Part shown: positions 14,964 through 22,241 of the stretch, one piece after another
Position numbering within the stretch: position 1 is the first letter of the stretch
Layout of the letters: every line of letters begins with the position of its first letter
IMG/VR virus record: IMGVR_UViG_3300025280_000205
Coordinates: 1 to 22,241 of that record
DNA length: 22,241 nt
Reading direction: 5' to 3' (one strand)
From: a virus
Position numbers and translations under genes: made by a program
The notes under the pieces: model-generated
Databases searched by the model: none
Seen by the model: the letters and a program-made list of their open reading frames with translations, nothing else
What the model was told of the DNA's origin: nothing

Positions 14964-15767
14964 TTAACTACCCCCTGCGTCTGGTATTGCTGTTAATACA
15001 TCTAAAAATGATTTTTTATTTGGGACTCTACCACCTTGCCTATAATCTACATCAGGAGTTTCAAACCATGACCCTTGCATCCAATCACTAACCCCAGCCT
15101 CAAATTCTTGTCCCGCCTGTTTCTCAAGTCCATATATATCTTGAGCATATCCTTGTTCTGCTTGCTTGAATTGCTGTGCAACATCTTTCTGAGCACCATA
15201 TGCACCTCTCATTTGAGAACCCATTCCAGACCCATATGCTTGTTGCATTTGAGCACCTGCTTTACCAGCATCTTTAGATATTCCATATACATCTTTTTGA
15301 AAACCTTCTCTTGCAAATTCTTTTTCTTCCGCAGGAGCACCTGTGTACTTAGGCATCATATCTCTAATTTGAAGTTTAAGCTTATCACCTGTAATGCCAG
15401 GCATTAATGGATCGAGGGTAGCGTAAATATCCTCAATAGACCTTTGTTCACCCTGCTCATCTACAAACATTTCTTTTGTGATATTTGCAGCACCCCACTC
15501 GGTTGATGTTGCGTCTATTCTTTTCCCAGCAGCTTCGTCTATTGTATCATAATGATTAGTAGTATTTTTCGGCACTGTATTACCAGTTTTTTCCCAAGCC
15601 TTAGTATCCTCATTATAAGTATATTCATCAAATTGATGTTCTACCCTATAATTTGACTTTTGCTGGCTTCCATATCCACTATATGTTTCTCTATCTATCT
15701 CAATACCTGTATTTTTATTGAAATATTTTGCACCAGTCATAGAACCAATTGTTGCTGTATCAGCCAT
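14964..15767 (-). CDS. Presumed virion protein with DxYG repeats and C-terminal QGGRVP motif (267 aa)
   Basis: Residues 1-110 are polar and mixed. Residues 155-230 form a Gln/Ala/Gly-rich helical region with two related units, QKDVYGISKDAG (from 157) and AQDIYGLEKQAG (from 208). The C-terminus has DYRQGGRVPNKKSFLDVLTA. Both motifs have counterparts in the next protein (15771-16706): GDIYGYGEDEA and YAQGGQVPQQQL. The pair may therefore be related or share a binding partner. The start is ATG 15767, three bases after the preceding stop, with AGGGAGA upstream. The context within the late operon argues for a virion role. The family is not recognised. Confidence 0.6.
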   Translation of the reverse strand: MADTATIGSMTGAKYFNKNTGIEIDRETYSGYGSQQKSNYRVEHQFDEYTYNEDTKAWEKTGNTVPKNTTNHYDTIDEAAGKRIDATSTEWGAANITKEMFVDEQGEQRSIEDIYATLDPLMPGITGDKLKLQIRDMMPKYTGAPAEEKEFAREGFQKDVYGISKDAGKAGAQMQQAYGSGMGSQMRGAYGAQKDVAQQFKQAEQGYAQDIYGLEKQAGQEFEAGVSDWMQGSWFETPDVDYRQGGRVPNKKSFLDVLTAIPDAGGS

Positions 15768-15770
15768 AAC

Positions 15771-16706
15771 CTATCTCCCTAACATTTGTGATAGTGATTG
15801 AGTATTATTGCCACCTAATGTCTTTCCCTTAGATTCAAAATAATTAGCTATTGATGGTTGCTTAGTCTCTTCAAGTGCAGTACCACTATATGCATTGTTT
15901 TGTTGCATCTGTGCTAAAGCAAGTAGTTGCATTAATTGTTGTTGTGGAACTTGACCACCTTGAGCATAAGGTAATATTTCTTCTGAAACAGCTGTATCAT
16001 CGTATTCACTACCAAATACATATGGTTCTTGATTTATTTGCTGAGACAATAAATCTTCAGGTTGGTGCAGTGGAGAATATGCCTCAGTATCAGCTGATAT
16101 AGGCATGTCAGCAGCAGCACCTACATCTTCACCACCCCATTTAGTTCCAAATAAATCACCAAGACCAGCCTTAGCACCTTCTACTCCACCAAATTTCCAA
16201 TCTTTCGTTCCAAGAAGTGCTTCCTTTCCTGTTATATCTCCTTTTAATAATTGTTTAGCCCCACCTAAATTACCAGCCATTCCTGCACTAATATAAGAAG
16301 AAAGTAAGTCTTTACCAAACCCACCACGTTCTTTTAGAGGGTCAACAGCCATTTGTGATTTTAAGTCTTTCTTTAGAGAGGATGCTTCATCTTCCCCATA
16401 TCCATATATATCACCTTTTAATCCGCCTGTTTTAGCACCCATACCCCTCGTCATTTCATGTGCAATCTTTTTTCCACCAAATGAACCAGCAGCCATTACA
16501 AGTGGCATAAGAAGACCACCAGAGGCAATTCCAAGAGCACCACCAAGAATAGAGCCAAGTCCCATTCCTAAGCCTTTACCTAAAAGACCGCTCCACCCTT
16601 TACGTTTCTGTGCCTTTTTTGCTTGTTTTCCATATTCTTTTGCAAGTCTTTTACTTGTAGTTCTTTGTTGCCCTACACGTCTTGCTCTTGCTAAACTTAT
16701 TGCCAT
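15771..16706 (-). CDS. Presumed virion protein with basic N-terminus and Gly-rich hydrophobic segment (311 aa)
   Basis: The first 37 residues are very basic (ARARRVGQQRTTSKRLAKEY), followed by a Gly-rich hydrophobic region at 38-78 (LGKGLGMGLGSILGGALGIA) that could insert into a membrane. A central glycine-rich part contains GDIYGYG at 99-105. The C-terminal third is Gln-rich (QQQLMQLLALAQMQQ) after QGGQVP at 249-254. A basic head plus glycine-zipper-like helix is typical of phage proteins ejected into the host envelope. The start is ATG 16706 with a strong AAGGAGT eight bases upstream. The protein shares motifs with the following gene. No named family is recognised. Confidence 0.6.
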   Translation of the reverse strand: MAISLARARRVGQQRTTSKRLAKEYGKQAKKAQKRKGWSGLLGKGLGMGLGSILGGALGIASGGLLMPLVMAAGSFGGKKIAHEMTRGMGAKTGGLKGDIYGYGEDEASSLKKDLKSQMAVDPLKERGGFGKDLLSSYISAGMAGNLGGAKQLLKGDITGKEALLGTKDWKFGGVEGAKAGLGDLFGTKWGGEDVGAAADMPISADTEAYSPLHQPEDLLSQQINQEPYVFGSEYDDTAVSEEILPYAQGGQVPQQQLMQLLALAQMQQNNAYSGTALEETKQPSIANYFESKGKTLGGNNTQSLSQMLGR

Positions 16707-16721
16707 AATATTACTCCTTAC

Positions 16722-16757
16722 TTAATTTAATTGTGCCTCTAAGGCTGTTACTTTTTT
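16722..16757 (-). other. Out-of-frame coiled-coil extension after the fibre stop
   Basis: Reading past the fibre stop in the +1 frame gives 11 codons, KKVTALEAQLN, then TAA at 16722-16724. Joined to the fibre end (AMQII) it forms an amphipathic helix with hydrophobic residues at 3-3-4 spacing. The junction, ATT-TAA-A followed by a run of A, could allow +1 slippage at the stop or reflect a one-base indel. The frame also holds an ATG 27-codon ORF (from 16805) with no ribosome site. Confidence 0.35.
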
Positions 16758-18174
16758 AAATAATTTGCATTGCAAAACATGTAAATGTTTGAGCAGTACT
16801 TCCATGTGTATTATTAACTGTTATATTTCGACTACTCCCAGGATCAGTAATTGTTGAACTGGTTGCTGTAGCTATTGCTGACAAACCATCTACATAAGTA
16901 CTTCCTACATTAAAACAAGAAATCATAACAGCAGATATATTAGACCTTACAATCAGAAGATAAACTCCAGCAGCTAATAATTTATTTTCACTAGCCCCAG
17001 CAGCAAGATTTGCAGTAGTCCAAGACACAGTATTCATATTGGTTTGTGAAATACTATCAAGTCCAGTTAAAGCACCAGAAATATCAGCAGCTCCATTAAT
17101 ATCTAATGAACCACCTTCAACTTCTCCACTAGTCTCTATCTTTCCACTTCCAGCATCTATTTTACCTGAGCAAGTAAAAGTTCCAGTTCCAGTGATATTT
17201 CCTGAGCTATCGCCAGTTAGCCAAACAACTGAACCATCTCCTGATGAAATAGAAAGTTGGTCATCAGCATCTGCTGTAACATCAGCTCCACCTATAACAA
17301 CATTATCGTGTCCACTTGTAATATTATTTCCAGCATCTCGTCCTATACATATATTATCATCTCCAGTTGTTATTACATCAAGCGATCCTCCTCCTATAGC
17401 TATATTGCCAGCACCAGTACAAGTTCCATCACCTACTCCAAACATTGCTCCTTTTCCAACTGCAATATTATTATCTCCACTATCCCTATTATTCATTGCA
17501 CTATGCCCAATAGCAACATTAGAACGAGCAGTAGCATCTGCGGCATTAGGATCACAAGTCTTCATAGCATTATTGCCAATAGCTATATTATTAAGAAAAG
17601 TATCACTCCCACCTACATCAACAGCATTACAAGCCTGATCACCAATAATTACATTACCACTAAATAAACCAGACCCATCAACATCAGTCACACCTAAGGC
17701 ATTCTCAGCACCAATAACAATATTACTATTACTAATATTACCATTTTTTATTCTACCTCCTAAAAGAATATCAGTAACAGTTGTAACTCCATCTGCTGCT
17801 GCAATACTAAATTTAGTGGAATTAGATGTACCAATTGTTAATGCACCATCAGCAGCTACTCTAAGTGCTGACTTTGAAGTAGAATCTTCACCAATCCTAG
17901 CAGTACTGCCAAAGAAAGCAACTTTCTTATCAGCTTTTATAATCTCAATACCATCACTACTTATAGATAAATGTTCTGATAAATTAGTACCAATCTTTGT
18001 TACACCATCAATAGAAAAGGGATTATCATACCATCTTCCGCCAATCTTACCAAATAATTTAGCACCTAATTGTGTCTGTCTTATCTGTAAATCGCCATCA
18101 GCACCCTCTCTCCTATTAGGAGAACCAAGCTTGTTGGATGTGACTGGTCTATTTGCTCCGCCCCAATTACTCAT
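16756..18174 (-). CDS. Tail fibre with YadA-like head repeats
   Basis: This 472-residue fibre begins with DGDLQIRQTQLGAKLFGKIGGRWYDNP, a head often seen in aquatic phage fibres and probably the virion attachment end. Residues 151-300 carry eight N-[IV]-x-[IV]-G-x-x-[AS] repeats, as in the left-handed beta-roll of YadA-type trimeric adhesins. Residues 325-385 are Gly/Ser-rich beta repeats (GKIDAGSGKIETSGEVEGG). The last 85 residues look like a beta-rich tip that may bind the host. The start is ATG 18174, overlapping the nozzle stop as TAATG. Just past the stop, the +1 frame reads KKVTALEAQLN, a possible missing coiled-coil end. A trimeric receptor-binding role is inferred. Confidence 0.75.
   Translation of the reverse strand: MSNWGGANRPVTSNKLGSPNRREGADGDLQIRQTQLGAKLFGKIGGRWYDNPFSIDGVTKIGTNLSEHLSISSDGIEIIKADKKVAFFGSTARIGEDSTSKSALRVAADGALTIGTSNSTKFSIAAADGVTTVTDILLGGRIKNGNISNSNIVIGAENALGVTDVDGSGLFSGNVIIGDQACNAVDVGGSDTFLNNIAIGNNAMKTCDPNAADATARSNVAIGHSAMNNRDSGDNNIAVGKGAMFGVGDGTCTGAGNIAIGGGSLDVITTGDDNICIGRDAGNNITSGHDNVVIGGADVTADADDQLSISSGDGSVVWLTGDSSGNITGTGTFTCSGKIDAGSGKIETSGEVEGGSLDINGAADISGALTGLDSISQTNMNTVSWTTANLAAGASENKLLAAGVYLLIVRSNISAVMISCFNVGSTYVDGLSAIATATSSTITDPGSSRNITVNNTHGSTAQTFTCFAMQII
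17275..17724 (-). repeat. Eight YadA-head-type protein repeats in the fibre
   Basis: Units start at fibre residues 151 (NIVIGAENAL), 174 (NVIIGDQACN), 196 (NIAIGNNAMK), 219 (NVAIGHSAMN), 236 (NIAVGKGAMF), 257 (NIAIGGGSLD), 274 (NICIGRDAGN) and 291 (NVVIGGADVT). The spacing is irregular (17-23 residues), with loops of different length between beta-roll turns. The DNA has diverged, so these are protein-level repeats. Confidence 0.85.
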
Positions 18175-20789
18175 TATTTTATTGGTCTCGGTCTGTATAG
18201 TATTGAAATATCATTTATCTCAAAAGTAGAGGATACTGATCCAGTCATGTATATTGACATACTTTTCCAATCTTTACCTTCTGATGCTGTTGAAGGAGTT
18301 AATTCTGCTACATGCCAATTTTCTAAATTATCAGCACTACTTTTATCTGCAAGCGGTGTATCACTACTGCTAAATTGATAAAGATCAGCTTCTTCTGAAT
18401 ATGTTCTATCATGTCCGTCTACACTATAAAAAACTTTAAGACTACTTGCATCTCCTTTATATGTGATATAAACTTTAAATAACTTTTTTGTTTGTGAAGG
18501 TAATCCAAAGTCTAAATCTTTCGTCCAATATGTTATTGTTTGAGTATTGCTAGAAGCCTGACCAAAATCATATGTCTTTAAAGCTGTTACTGCACCATTA
18601 CTACCACCAGTAGTATGAAGAATACTTAAATATCCATTAGGAGATATTACAAAATTAGAATGTCTATCAGAATTAGTATTTATAATCATTCCTGTTGCAG
18701 CTCCACTAGCAGACTCAGTCCATGATTGTGTTCCCATATGATATATCCAAGCACTAGTATCATCAGAATTATCCCCAATATTTTTTAAAACAATAATACT
18801 TTGTGAACGTGGATCATATCCAACACAAGGTACATTTACACCATCTTTACTAGCAGCAGCAGTATCTACAACACTACCCTCAGAAATACCCCAATTAGCA
18901 ACAGTAAACTTACCAGATGTAAGAGAGATTACTTTACTTCCATCATATATAAAGCATCCAATATAATTTGCAAATATTACTCCAAATGGAGTTTGAAATG
19001 TCTGACATGGATTCATTACACCACAATTTCTAAATGAAGCTTCTGTATAAAACTTTGTTGGATTTGATATATTTATAACATACAATGCATCTTGTTTAAA
19101 TTGTAATATCTTATCTTTAAATGATACTAATGCTGTTATTGGAGTTCCATCAGAAGATGGTGAATCAAATACATTAAGTTCTGGAAAAACCCCAGGCTTA
19201 TTAGGCATTGAATACATCATGCCATCAGCAAAAACTTTACCTCTAAACATATAACAACCTATAAACACAGCACCATTAGCACCAACAGTTGCAGTTCTAT
19301 ACCTCACATCATGTGGTGCTGGAGCAACGGTTGCATCATCAGGAGATTTATTATACATTTCATTAGCGTAATATCCATTTAATGCAACATATGTATATAA
19401 TTCTGGAGGAGACTTGAAATTTATATGACCTGCTAAATCATAAACAGGATCAGCATCTAAATCCCAAGGGGTAAATGTAGAATCTAAAGCACCCTTAACG
19501 CCATCGGGAAGACTAACTTCTGCAAGTAAATACCTCTCTACTGTTCCAGCCTCTCTAAAATAAATACGTGCACCATGTATTCTTTTATCACCACCAAGCT
19601 CAGCATCATTTTCATGTCTCAAACTTACATTAAAATCTAATGTTTGATCCGTTAATGTATCTGTATTCATGAAAGATAACCCTGTTTCACACCCATTATC
19701 AAATAAATAGCTAACATAAAAAGAATAAACGATACCGCTTGATGAACCCCAATTCCCACTACCAGTAGGATTTATATATACTGTCATAGCACCAGGAGAT
19801 GCTTCTATTCGTGTACCAGTTGAATCTACCATAGTTACATCATCATTGTCAGTGCCAACATCAGGAGAAGTTAATAATGCCTCGCCTGTTTGCCAACCTT
19901 TAATAACCTCATTATTATTCATATCTTTCCTATACACAAGTATAGCAGCTTTTCTTGAAGTTGCATGATCAGGCTCAAGATTAGCATCACAAGCATATAA
20001 TCCGTTGCCCGATGCATAAAATGTAGGTGCAACATCTACACGACCCTCAGCATCTGCATCTGATATTAAAAACCATGCATTATCATCATCAATTTGCGTT
20101 GTACCATCTGTTGCAACTACATGCTCACCATCAGTTGATACAACAATAGTATAATCACCTTGGATTGGGGGTGAAGCTAGTGAATATCCACTTTTAAATA
20201 CATAAAGCCCATACCCAGGCGATGGAATTGATGTAGTTTCACTTGATATCTCAGCGGTTGATAAAGTACTCTCCGTACTTTTTATATCTCCTAATGGCTT
20301 TATTCTTCCAACTTGTGAAACTGTCACGTTTGTAGCTTCTTGACATTCTGTATCAGATATATCACGTGGAGAAGACTTTTGATTAATACCTCCATGAAAC
20401 TTAGATAGTTGGTATAACTTCTTTCTACTACCTGCTACTTGTGGTAATGGTTGAAATCCCCCAGGGATTGCATTCCAATTAATAGAGCCAGAAAAAGGAG
20501 CAGCCCCTACATTTGAAATAGAAGGCATTGAAGGCATTGGATTAGCGGTTAAAGCACCAGTTGATTGCATTAAAAGCTCATCTGCCCTTGCCTTTTCTCC
20601 AGCAACGTCAGGTGGGGGAATTATTGGAGTATCAACAGGTGCTGCTGAAGGATCATCATAGGTCTGAGAAGGATCATATGACTGCTCCATTATCATCTTT
20701 ACTAATTCTGCTTTTCTTTCCGCAGGAGCACGCATAACGTCTAACATGTTAACGCCACCATCTTCATTGTAGTCAGGAAATTTTCCCAT
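18174..20789 (-). CDS. Tail nozzle / stabilisation-like protein
   Basis: The 871 residues contain, from about 131, FHGGINQKSSPRDISDTEC then EATNVTVSQVGRIKPLG. This resembles the opening of podovirus-type nozzle/tail tube proteins ('GG-x-N-x-x-x-S-PRDI-x-x-x-E' and 'VGRIK-x-LG'). Around 550-640 it has the repeated beta pattern KDKILQFKQDALYVIN and FGVIFANYIGCFIYDGSKV, typical of their beta-propeller. The first 125 residues are an extra, proline-rich, low-complexity arm, starting with an EF-hand-like loop DYNEDGGVNMLD (6-17). The protein would form the distal tail channel, and the fibre gene follows directly by TAATG overlap, which suits a tail-tip module. The start is ATG 20789, overlapping the previous stop by one base. 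Confidence 0.7.
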   Translation of the reverse strand: MGKFPDYNEDGGVNMLDVMRAPAERKAELVKMIMEQSYDPSQTYDDPSAAPVDTPIIPPPDVAGEKARADELLMQSTGALTANPMPSMPSISNVGAAPFSGSINWNAIPGGFQPLPQVAGSRKKLYQLSKFHGGINQKSSPRDISDTECQEATNVTVSQVGRIKPLGDIKSTESTLSTAEISSETTSIPSPGYGLYVFKSGYSLASPPIQGDYTIVVSTDGEHVVATDGTTQIDDDNAWFLISDADAEGRVDVAPTFYASGNGLYACDANLEPDHATSRKAAILVYRKDMNNNEVIKGWQTGEALLTSPDVGTDNDDVTMVDSTGTRIEASPGAMTVYINPTGSGNWGSSSGIVYSFYVSYLFDNGCETGLSFMNTDTLTDQTLDFNVSLRHENDAELGGDKRIHGARIYFREAGTVERYLLAEVSLPDGVKGALDSTFTPWDLDADPVYDLAGHINFKSPPELYTYVALNGYYANEMYNKSPDDATVAPAPHDVRYRTATVGANGAVFIGCYMFRGKVFADGMMYSMPNKPGVFPELNVFDSPSSDGTPITALVSFKDKILQFKQDALYVINISNPTKFYTEASFRNCGVMNPCQTFQTPFGVIFANYIGCFIYDGSKVISLTSGKFTVANWGISEGSVVDTAAASKDGVNVPCVGYDPRSQSIIVLKNIGDNSDDTSAWIYHMGTQSWTESASGAATGMIINTNSDRHSNFVISPNGYLSILHTTGGSNGAVTALKTYDFGQASSNTQTITYWTKDLDFGLPSQTKKLFKVYITYKGDASSLKVFYSVDGHDRTYSEEADLYQFSSSDTPLADKSSADNLENWHVAELTPSTASEGKDWKSMSIYMTGSVSSTFEINDISILYRPRPIK
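20739..20774 (-). other. EF-hand/dockerin-like calcium-binding loop at the nozzle N-terminus
   Basis: Residues 6-17, DYNEDGGVNMLD, place D6, N8, D10, G11, V13, N14 and D17 at loop positions 1, 3, 5, 6, 8, 9 and 12. This is the pattern of dockerin/EF-hand calcium loops. Only one loop is present, whereas dockerins have two. It lies at the tip of an arm not usual for nozzle proteins. Calcium binding is inferred from the motif alone. Confidence 0.55.
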
Positions 20790-20938
20790 TACAGACTATT
20801 TATTACCTTTTTAACTTCAGCCCAAGCTTTATCATCTTTCTTAGACTTTGTTATTTTAACAGCAATATCACCTACTTTAATGAGTATAGCTTTTAATCCA
20901 TGTTTTTTAACTGCTTTTGCTAATAATAATTTTAACAT
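20789..20938 (-). CDS. Small protein, paralogue of its upstream neighbour (49 aa)
   Basis: The start is ATG 20938, sharing one base with the preceding stop; its own stop shares a base with the nozzle ATG. The N-terminus is a basic amphipathic helix (MLKLLLAKAVKKHGLKAILI), then KVGDIAVKITKSKKDDKAWAEVKK. The segment 'T-x-S-x-x-DD-x-x-W-x-x-V-KK-x-I' matches the neighbour at 20938-21084, so the two look like diverged copies. Similar short phage proteins with a 'T-x-x-x-DD' motif occur near holin genes, but their function is not established to my knowledge. It is probably membrane-associated. Confidence 0.55.
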   Translation of the reverse strand: MLKLLLAKAVKKHGLKAILIKVGDIAVKITKSKKDDKAWAEVKKVINSL

Positions 20939-21084
20939 TATTTACCTACTATTTTATATATTGATTTTTTAATTGATGTCCATATAAGATCATCCCATTC
21001 TGTTGGACTAAGTGCAACAACCTTATCTATAGCTAGAATACCTATTACTACATATTCCCAATTTGCTGATAATAGTTCTACCAT
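20938..21084 (-). CDS. Small single-span membrane protein (48 aa)
   Basis: The start is ATG 21084, directly abutting the upstream gene's stop, with AAGGAGA about eight bases upstream. One hydrophobic segment, WEYVVIGILAIDKVVAL, is followed by SPTEWDDLIWTSIKKSIYK. This resembles the C-terminal part of the next gene's product and points to duplication. Size and layout fit a small phage membrane protein of the holin/lysis region, though it has only one span and no proof of pore function. No named family is recognised. Confidence 0.55.
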   Translation of the reverse strand: MVELLSANWEYVVIGILAIDKVVALSPTEWDDLIWTSIKKSIYKIVGK

Positions 21085-21339
21085 TTATTTATTTTCTCCT
21101 TTTTTAAAAAGTTTAATTATAATGTCTTTTATTACACCTACAGCTGTCATTGTTTTCTTAACCTCGTCTTTTGCTTCACGATTACTATCTATAAGCTTCA
21201 CAGTTATATCGTGCAAGTTTTTAATATCTTCTTGTACATCTCTTGTTAGAAACCTTATTAGATACATAAGAGCATAGCCTAGACCCAATGCTACAGAAAC
21301 TGGAATCCCAATTGTCTCGATTATTCCTACTATATCCAA
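21085..21339 (-). CDS. Holin-like small membrane protein (84 aa)
   Basis: The start is TTG 21339, chosen because GGGAGG lies six bases upstream and the sequence after it (DIVGIIETIGIPVSVALGLG) opens a membrane segment running to about residue 30. A long charged helix follows (RDVQEDIKNLHDITVKLIDS), ending in a basic tail (IIIKLFKKGENK). One N-terminal span plus a charged helical tail resembles BhlA/UviB-type holin-like proteins. It lies between two other tiny membrane-protein genes. No endolysin is in the window, so a lysis role is inferred from form only. Confidence 0.55.
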   Translation of the reverse strand: MDIVGIIETIGIPVSVALGLGYALMYLIRFLTRDVQEDIKNLHDITVKLIDSNREAKDEVKKTMTAVGVIKDIIIKLFKKGENK

Positions 21340-21355
21340 CTACACCTCCCATGTA

Positions 21356-21511
21356 TTATTTAAGCTCTTTGTATATTTTAATTATTAAGTACACTAGTGT
21401 GGCAACTCCTACGCCTAGGCTTACAGCTTCAGGAAGCCAGCCACTAATAGATAACCACCATCCACCCATGCCTGCTCCTGTTGTTTTTAATGTGTCTACT
21501 ATTCCGTCCAT
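21356..21511 (-). CDS. Holin-like small membrane protein (51 aa)
   Basis: A 51-codon frame from ATG 21511, with AGGG about ten bases upstream, ends 16 bases before the next gene. The sequence is MDGIVDTLKTTGAGMGGWW, then one or two hydrophobic segments (LSISGWLPEAVSLGVGVAT, LVYLIIKIYKELK). The 'WLPE' turn before a span ending in 'KIYKELK' is like several short putative phage holins. It probably sits in the inner membrane with the basic end in the cytoplasm. Pore formation is not shown by the sequence. It is the first of four consecutive tiny genes. Confidence 0.6.
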   Translation of the reverse strand: MDGIVDTLKTTGAGMGGWWLSISGWLPEAVSLGVGVATLVYLIIKIYKELK

Positions 21512-21514
21512 ATA

Positions 21515-22120
21515 TTAAAACCCTATGGCATTTATAACTTTGCCAGCCATTTCTGGTGCTATGTCTTCAAGTTCTCTTAACTTCATTTGAAATTCATATG
21601 AATCTAAACTACCTTCTGTTAATTCTCTAAATAATCTTTGCGGAGTAGTTTCTACATTAACTAATACATTTTGCTTATTTCTAAATGTTCCAGTTGGATT
21701 AGGTGTAAATTCTGGTTTTTCATATTGATATTGAGTTTTTGGCATTTTTTTTGTAGCCTTTGGTATTGATCCAAACATTCTTCCAGGTGTTTTTATACCA
21801 CCAGCAATACCCATTACCATCGTTAGTAAATCCTCCTCAGTTAACGGTGCAACTTCTTGACCAAATATATTTTTACCACCAGTGCCAGAAAGAACTGATG
21901 AAAATGAACCGTTTGCTGACTTAATATCATCAGCATCTTTAGACTTTTCTCCAAATACATCTAAGATTGATTTTTCCATATCTCTAATTTGCCCTTTTTT
22001 ACCCTCCGTATACTCTTTATGTCTCCCATGTAAAAATTGACTAATATCTGGGTCATTTGAATATGGTCTAGGCACATTCATTTTCTCAACCTCTTTAACT
22101 ATATCTAATATATTTGCCAT
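21515..22120 (-). CDS. Hypothetical protein of the late operon (201 aa)
   Basis: No family is recognised. The N-terminus (MANILDIVKEVEKMNVPRPY) is helical, then a polar region. A short hydrophobic Gly-rich stretch, LLTMVMGIAGGIKTPG, lies around residue 98-113. A proline/lysine-rich linker is followed by a C-terminal helical domain (TTPQRLFRELTEG, YEFQMKLRELEDIAPEMAGK). The start is ATG 22120 with AGGAT about eight bases upstream, inside the end of the preceding gene's trailer. Its place among late genes suggests a minor virion or assembly protein, but nothing in the sequence proves it. Confidence 0.6.
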   Translation of the reverse strand: MANILDIVKEVEKMNVPRPYSNDPDISQFLHGRHKEYTEGKKGQIRDMEKSILDVFGEKSKDADDIKSANGSFSSVLSGTGGKNIFGQEVAPLTEEDLLTMVMGIAGGIKTPGRMFGSIPKATKKMPKTQYQYEKPEFTPNPTGTFRNKQNVLVNVETTPQRLFRELTEGSLDSYEFQMKLRELEDIAPEMAGKVINAIGF

Positions 22121-22124
22121 AATA

Positions 22125-22241
22125 TTATCCTGTAATTAATTCGCCCCACAATGAAGTCTTACCATTTATAATTTGTATTACATGCACAGTGAAAAAGCCT
22201 TTGTCATAAAAGTCAACGATTGCAAATGCATGACTCCAATT
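22125..22241 (-). CDS. C-terminal fragment of an unidentified protein (truncated by right edge)
   Basis: Only the last 38 codons are visible: NWSHAFAIVDFYDKGFFTVH, then VIQIINGKTSLWGELITG and TAA. The frame is open to the right edge. The alternating beta pattern and 'W-x-H-x-FA-x-V-x-x-x-x-x-G-x-F-x-V' recall the end of phage calcineurin-like phosphoesterases, from memory and not secure. The stop lies four bases before the next start, so they share a transcript. Confidence 0.5.
   Translation of the reverse strand, partial: NWSHAFAIVDFYDKGFFTVHVIQIINGKTSLWGELITG

Noticed and set aside
16752-16757. A6 run (- strand) after the fibre stop as a standard -1 slippery site
   Set aside because: The run lies after the zero-frame TAA, so ribosomes would terminate before it; only +1 slippage at the stop or an indel fits.
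17039-17638. Open frames of 199 and 136 codons on the + strand across the fibre repeats
   Set aside because: They are proline/serine/isoleucine-rich products of the repetitive fibre codons read backwards, with no ribosome site or domain.
1-22241. CRISPR arrays, tRNA or rRNA genes, insertion sequences and attachment sites
   Set aside because: No direct-repeat/spacer pattern, cloverleaf, transposase frame or recognisable att core was seen on either strand by eye.

Overview
The window is a piece of a tailed bacteriophage genome. It is AT-rich, almost entirely coding, and most genes overlap or abut their neighbours. A tail-nozzle-like protein, a YadA-type repeat fibre, several Gly/Ala-rich presumed virion proteins and a 2123-residue giant protein suggest a short-tailed (podovirus-like) phage, plausibly aquatic. 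That is inferred from protein style; no host or taxon can be read from the sequence. Terminase, portal, capsid, DNA polymerase and endolysin genes are not in the window.

Positions 1-6604 (+ strand) hold the DNA-metabolism module. It starts with the C-terminal part of a Sak3/DUF1071-type single-strand annealing protein (cut by the left edge) and an SSB-like protein ending in an acidic DDLPF tail. A cassette of about ten very small overlapping genes follows: a 40-residue helix-turn-helix protein, two zinc-ribbon proteins, a MazG-like protein, a heptad-repeat protein and several unknowns. Then come an orphan DNA methyltransferase, a DnaB-family helicase, a RuvC-like resolvase and a candidate PD-(D/E)XK nuclease. 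Together they suit recombination-linked phage replication.

Positions 6601-22241 (- strand, read right to left) hold the late module. From the right edge: a partial gene, a 201-residue unknown, four tiny mostly membrane-type proteins (holin-like candidates), the nozzle-like protein, the tail fibre, two related presumed internal virion proteins, a 662-residue presumed ejection protein, and the giant protein. The two modules converge and their stop codons overlap at 6601-6604.

The most striking feature is the giant protein (6601-12972, - strand). It has Gly/Ala-rich hydrophobic segments near the N-terminus, then a region resembling a tyrosine-recombinase core-binding plus catalytic domain (R777, K802/K805, R885 or R890, H918, Y927), immediately followed by an HExxH zinc-metallopeptidase motif (H1009-E1010-H1013). 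A long C-terminal half resembles phage polyvalent/ejection proteins. An integrase-like domain fused to a protease in a probable virion protein is the best candidate here for a little-described system. Other notable points are an EF-hand/dockerin-like loop at the nozzle N-terminus, an 11-codon +1-frame coiled-coil extension just past the fibre stop, and duplicated small genes in the holin-like cassette.
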